From CAZOBJ01 sp964577825 (GTDB lineage: Bacteria; Planctomycetota; SZUA-567; JAFGNG01), in the NCBI GenBank assembly GCA_964577825.1, contig CAZOBJ010000047.1, positions 1 to 23,623 on the forward strand: 23,623 bases of DNA, read 5' to 3'. The position numbers were made by a program, and so were the translations under genes. The notes below the pieces were generated by a model. The model was not told the DNA's origin. It saw only the letters and a list, made by a program, of their open reading frames with translations, and searched no databases. Below, piece by piece: positions 23,467 to 23,623 of this stretch; the stretch's first letter is position 1, and each line of letters opens with the position of its first letter.

Positions 23467-23541
23467 GGACCCGCCCGCGCCCACGACCACCAGCCCGCAG
23501 GCGACCAGGATGGCGAGCCTGCGTTTGCCGAGCTGGTTCAC
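23437..23541 (-). pseudogene. 34-aa signal-peptide-like ORF ending inside the repeat (possible gene remnant)
   Basis: The GTG start overlaps the stop of the upstream minus-strand gene as GTGA, a typical coupled arrangement. The product begins MNQLGKRRLAILVACGLVVV, with a basic N-region and hydrophobic core like a signal peptide, then GAGG, after which the reading frame is made of the palindromic repeat (SPSPFGRGSG) and stops within it. The simplest reading is that an exported protein gene was cut by repeat insertion, with the rest lost or diverged. Alternatively it is a genuine tiny membrane peptide, or chance. No matching downstream fragment is seen in 23346-23436, which holds no other recognisable feature. 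Confidence 0.35.
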
Positions 23542-23623
23542 ACGCGGTCCCTCCAGTGGCCTATGCAGCCGCGCTTGTCGTAGGCGTAGTACGCGTGGGT
23601 GTGGCCGGGCAGGGCGTGCGCGT
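23538..23623 (-). CDS. 3' end of an unidentified gene (5' part outside window)
   Basis: Reading the minus strand from the right edge gives 27 codons, AHALPGHTHAYYAYDKRGC followed by IGHWRDRV, and a TGA. The stop overlaps the GTG of the next small ORF by four bases (GTGA), which supports a real coding end. The peptide is rich in His and Tyr. It is too short to name a family. Confidence 0.45.
   Translation of the reverse strand, partial: AHALPGHTHAYYAYDKRGCIGHWRDRV

Overview
The window is GC-rich bacterial DNA. Two features of the gene content recall the Planctomycetota/Lentisphaerota/Kiritimatiellota type of environmental bacterium: long secreted proteins joining CBM9-like domains to TIM-barrel glycosidase-like domains, and a PQQ-type propeller joined to a secretin/TonB short N-terminal (STN)-like domain. 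This placement is an inference from gene content; there is no rRNA or marker gene here.

Layout. (1) 2-619: 3' end of a PQQ-propeller/STN-like protein, followed by a perfect 11-bp hairpin. (2) 813-4329: a COG1926-type phosphoribosyltransferase and a P2-type cation-pumping ATPase, 46 nt apart. (3) 4459-19453: a 15-kb carbohydrate-related island, all on the + strand. It holds two large exported CBM9/TIM-barrel/CBM4_9-like proteins (4459-7947 and 11156-14713), an exported beta-helix protein coupled to the first by an ATGA overlap, a LamG plus five-bladed-propeller protein without a signal peptide, and a tandem pair of GH42-like proteins without signal peptides (14830-17106 and 17183-19453). (4) 19750-22179: an exported Nal1-like trypsin-fold protease (prodomain, Ig-like domain, peptidase), a 75-aa stand-alone copy of its N-terminal domain, and a DUF1028 Ntn-hydrolase-like protein. 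(5) 22278-23623, minus strand: a small membrane protein, a membrane-anchored protein of unknown function, a 34-aa signal-peptide-like ORF that ends inside a palindromic repeat, and the 3' end of another gene. This block is visibly less GC-rich, and inverted copies of a CCCTCACCCC plus hairpin element lie on either side of its two main genes.

How the genes may work together (inference). The island looks like a two-compartment glycan pathway: exported CBM-rich proteins and a beta-helix protein bind or cut the polymer, and the proteins without signal peptides process released pieces. No transporter or regulator gene lies inside it, but a perfect palindrome of LacI/GalR-operator type sits just upstream of a promoter-like pair before the second large protein. 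The protease, stand-alone prodomain and DUF1028 genes form a second possible unit, preceded by a promoter-like region and a very strong Shine-Dalgarno sequence.

The points most worth following up are the stand-alone prodomain gene, the unprocessed-looking 35-residue leader on the DUF1028 protein, the Glu/Gln difference at the same position of the GH42-like paralogues together with almost no silent divergence at their 3' ends, and the repeat-flanked minus-strand block.
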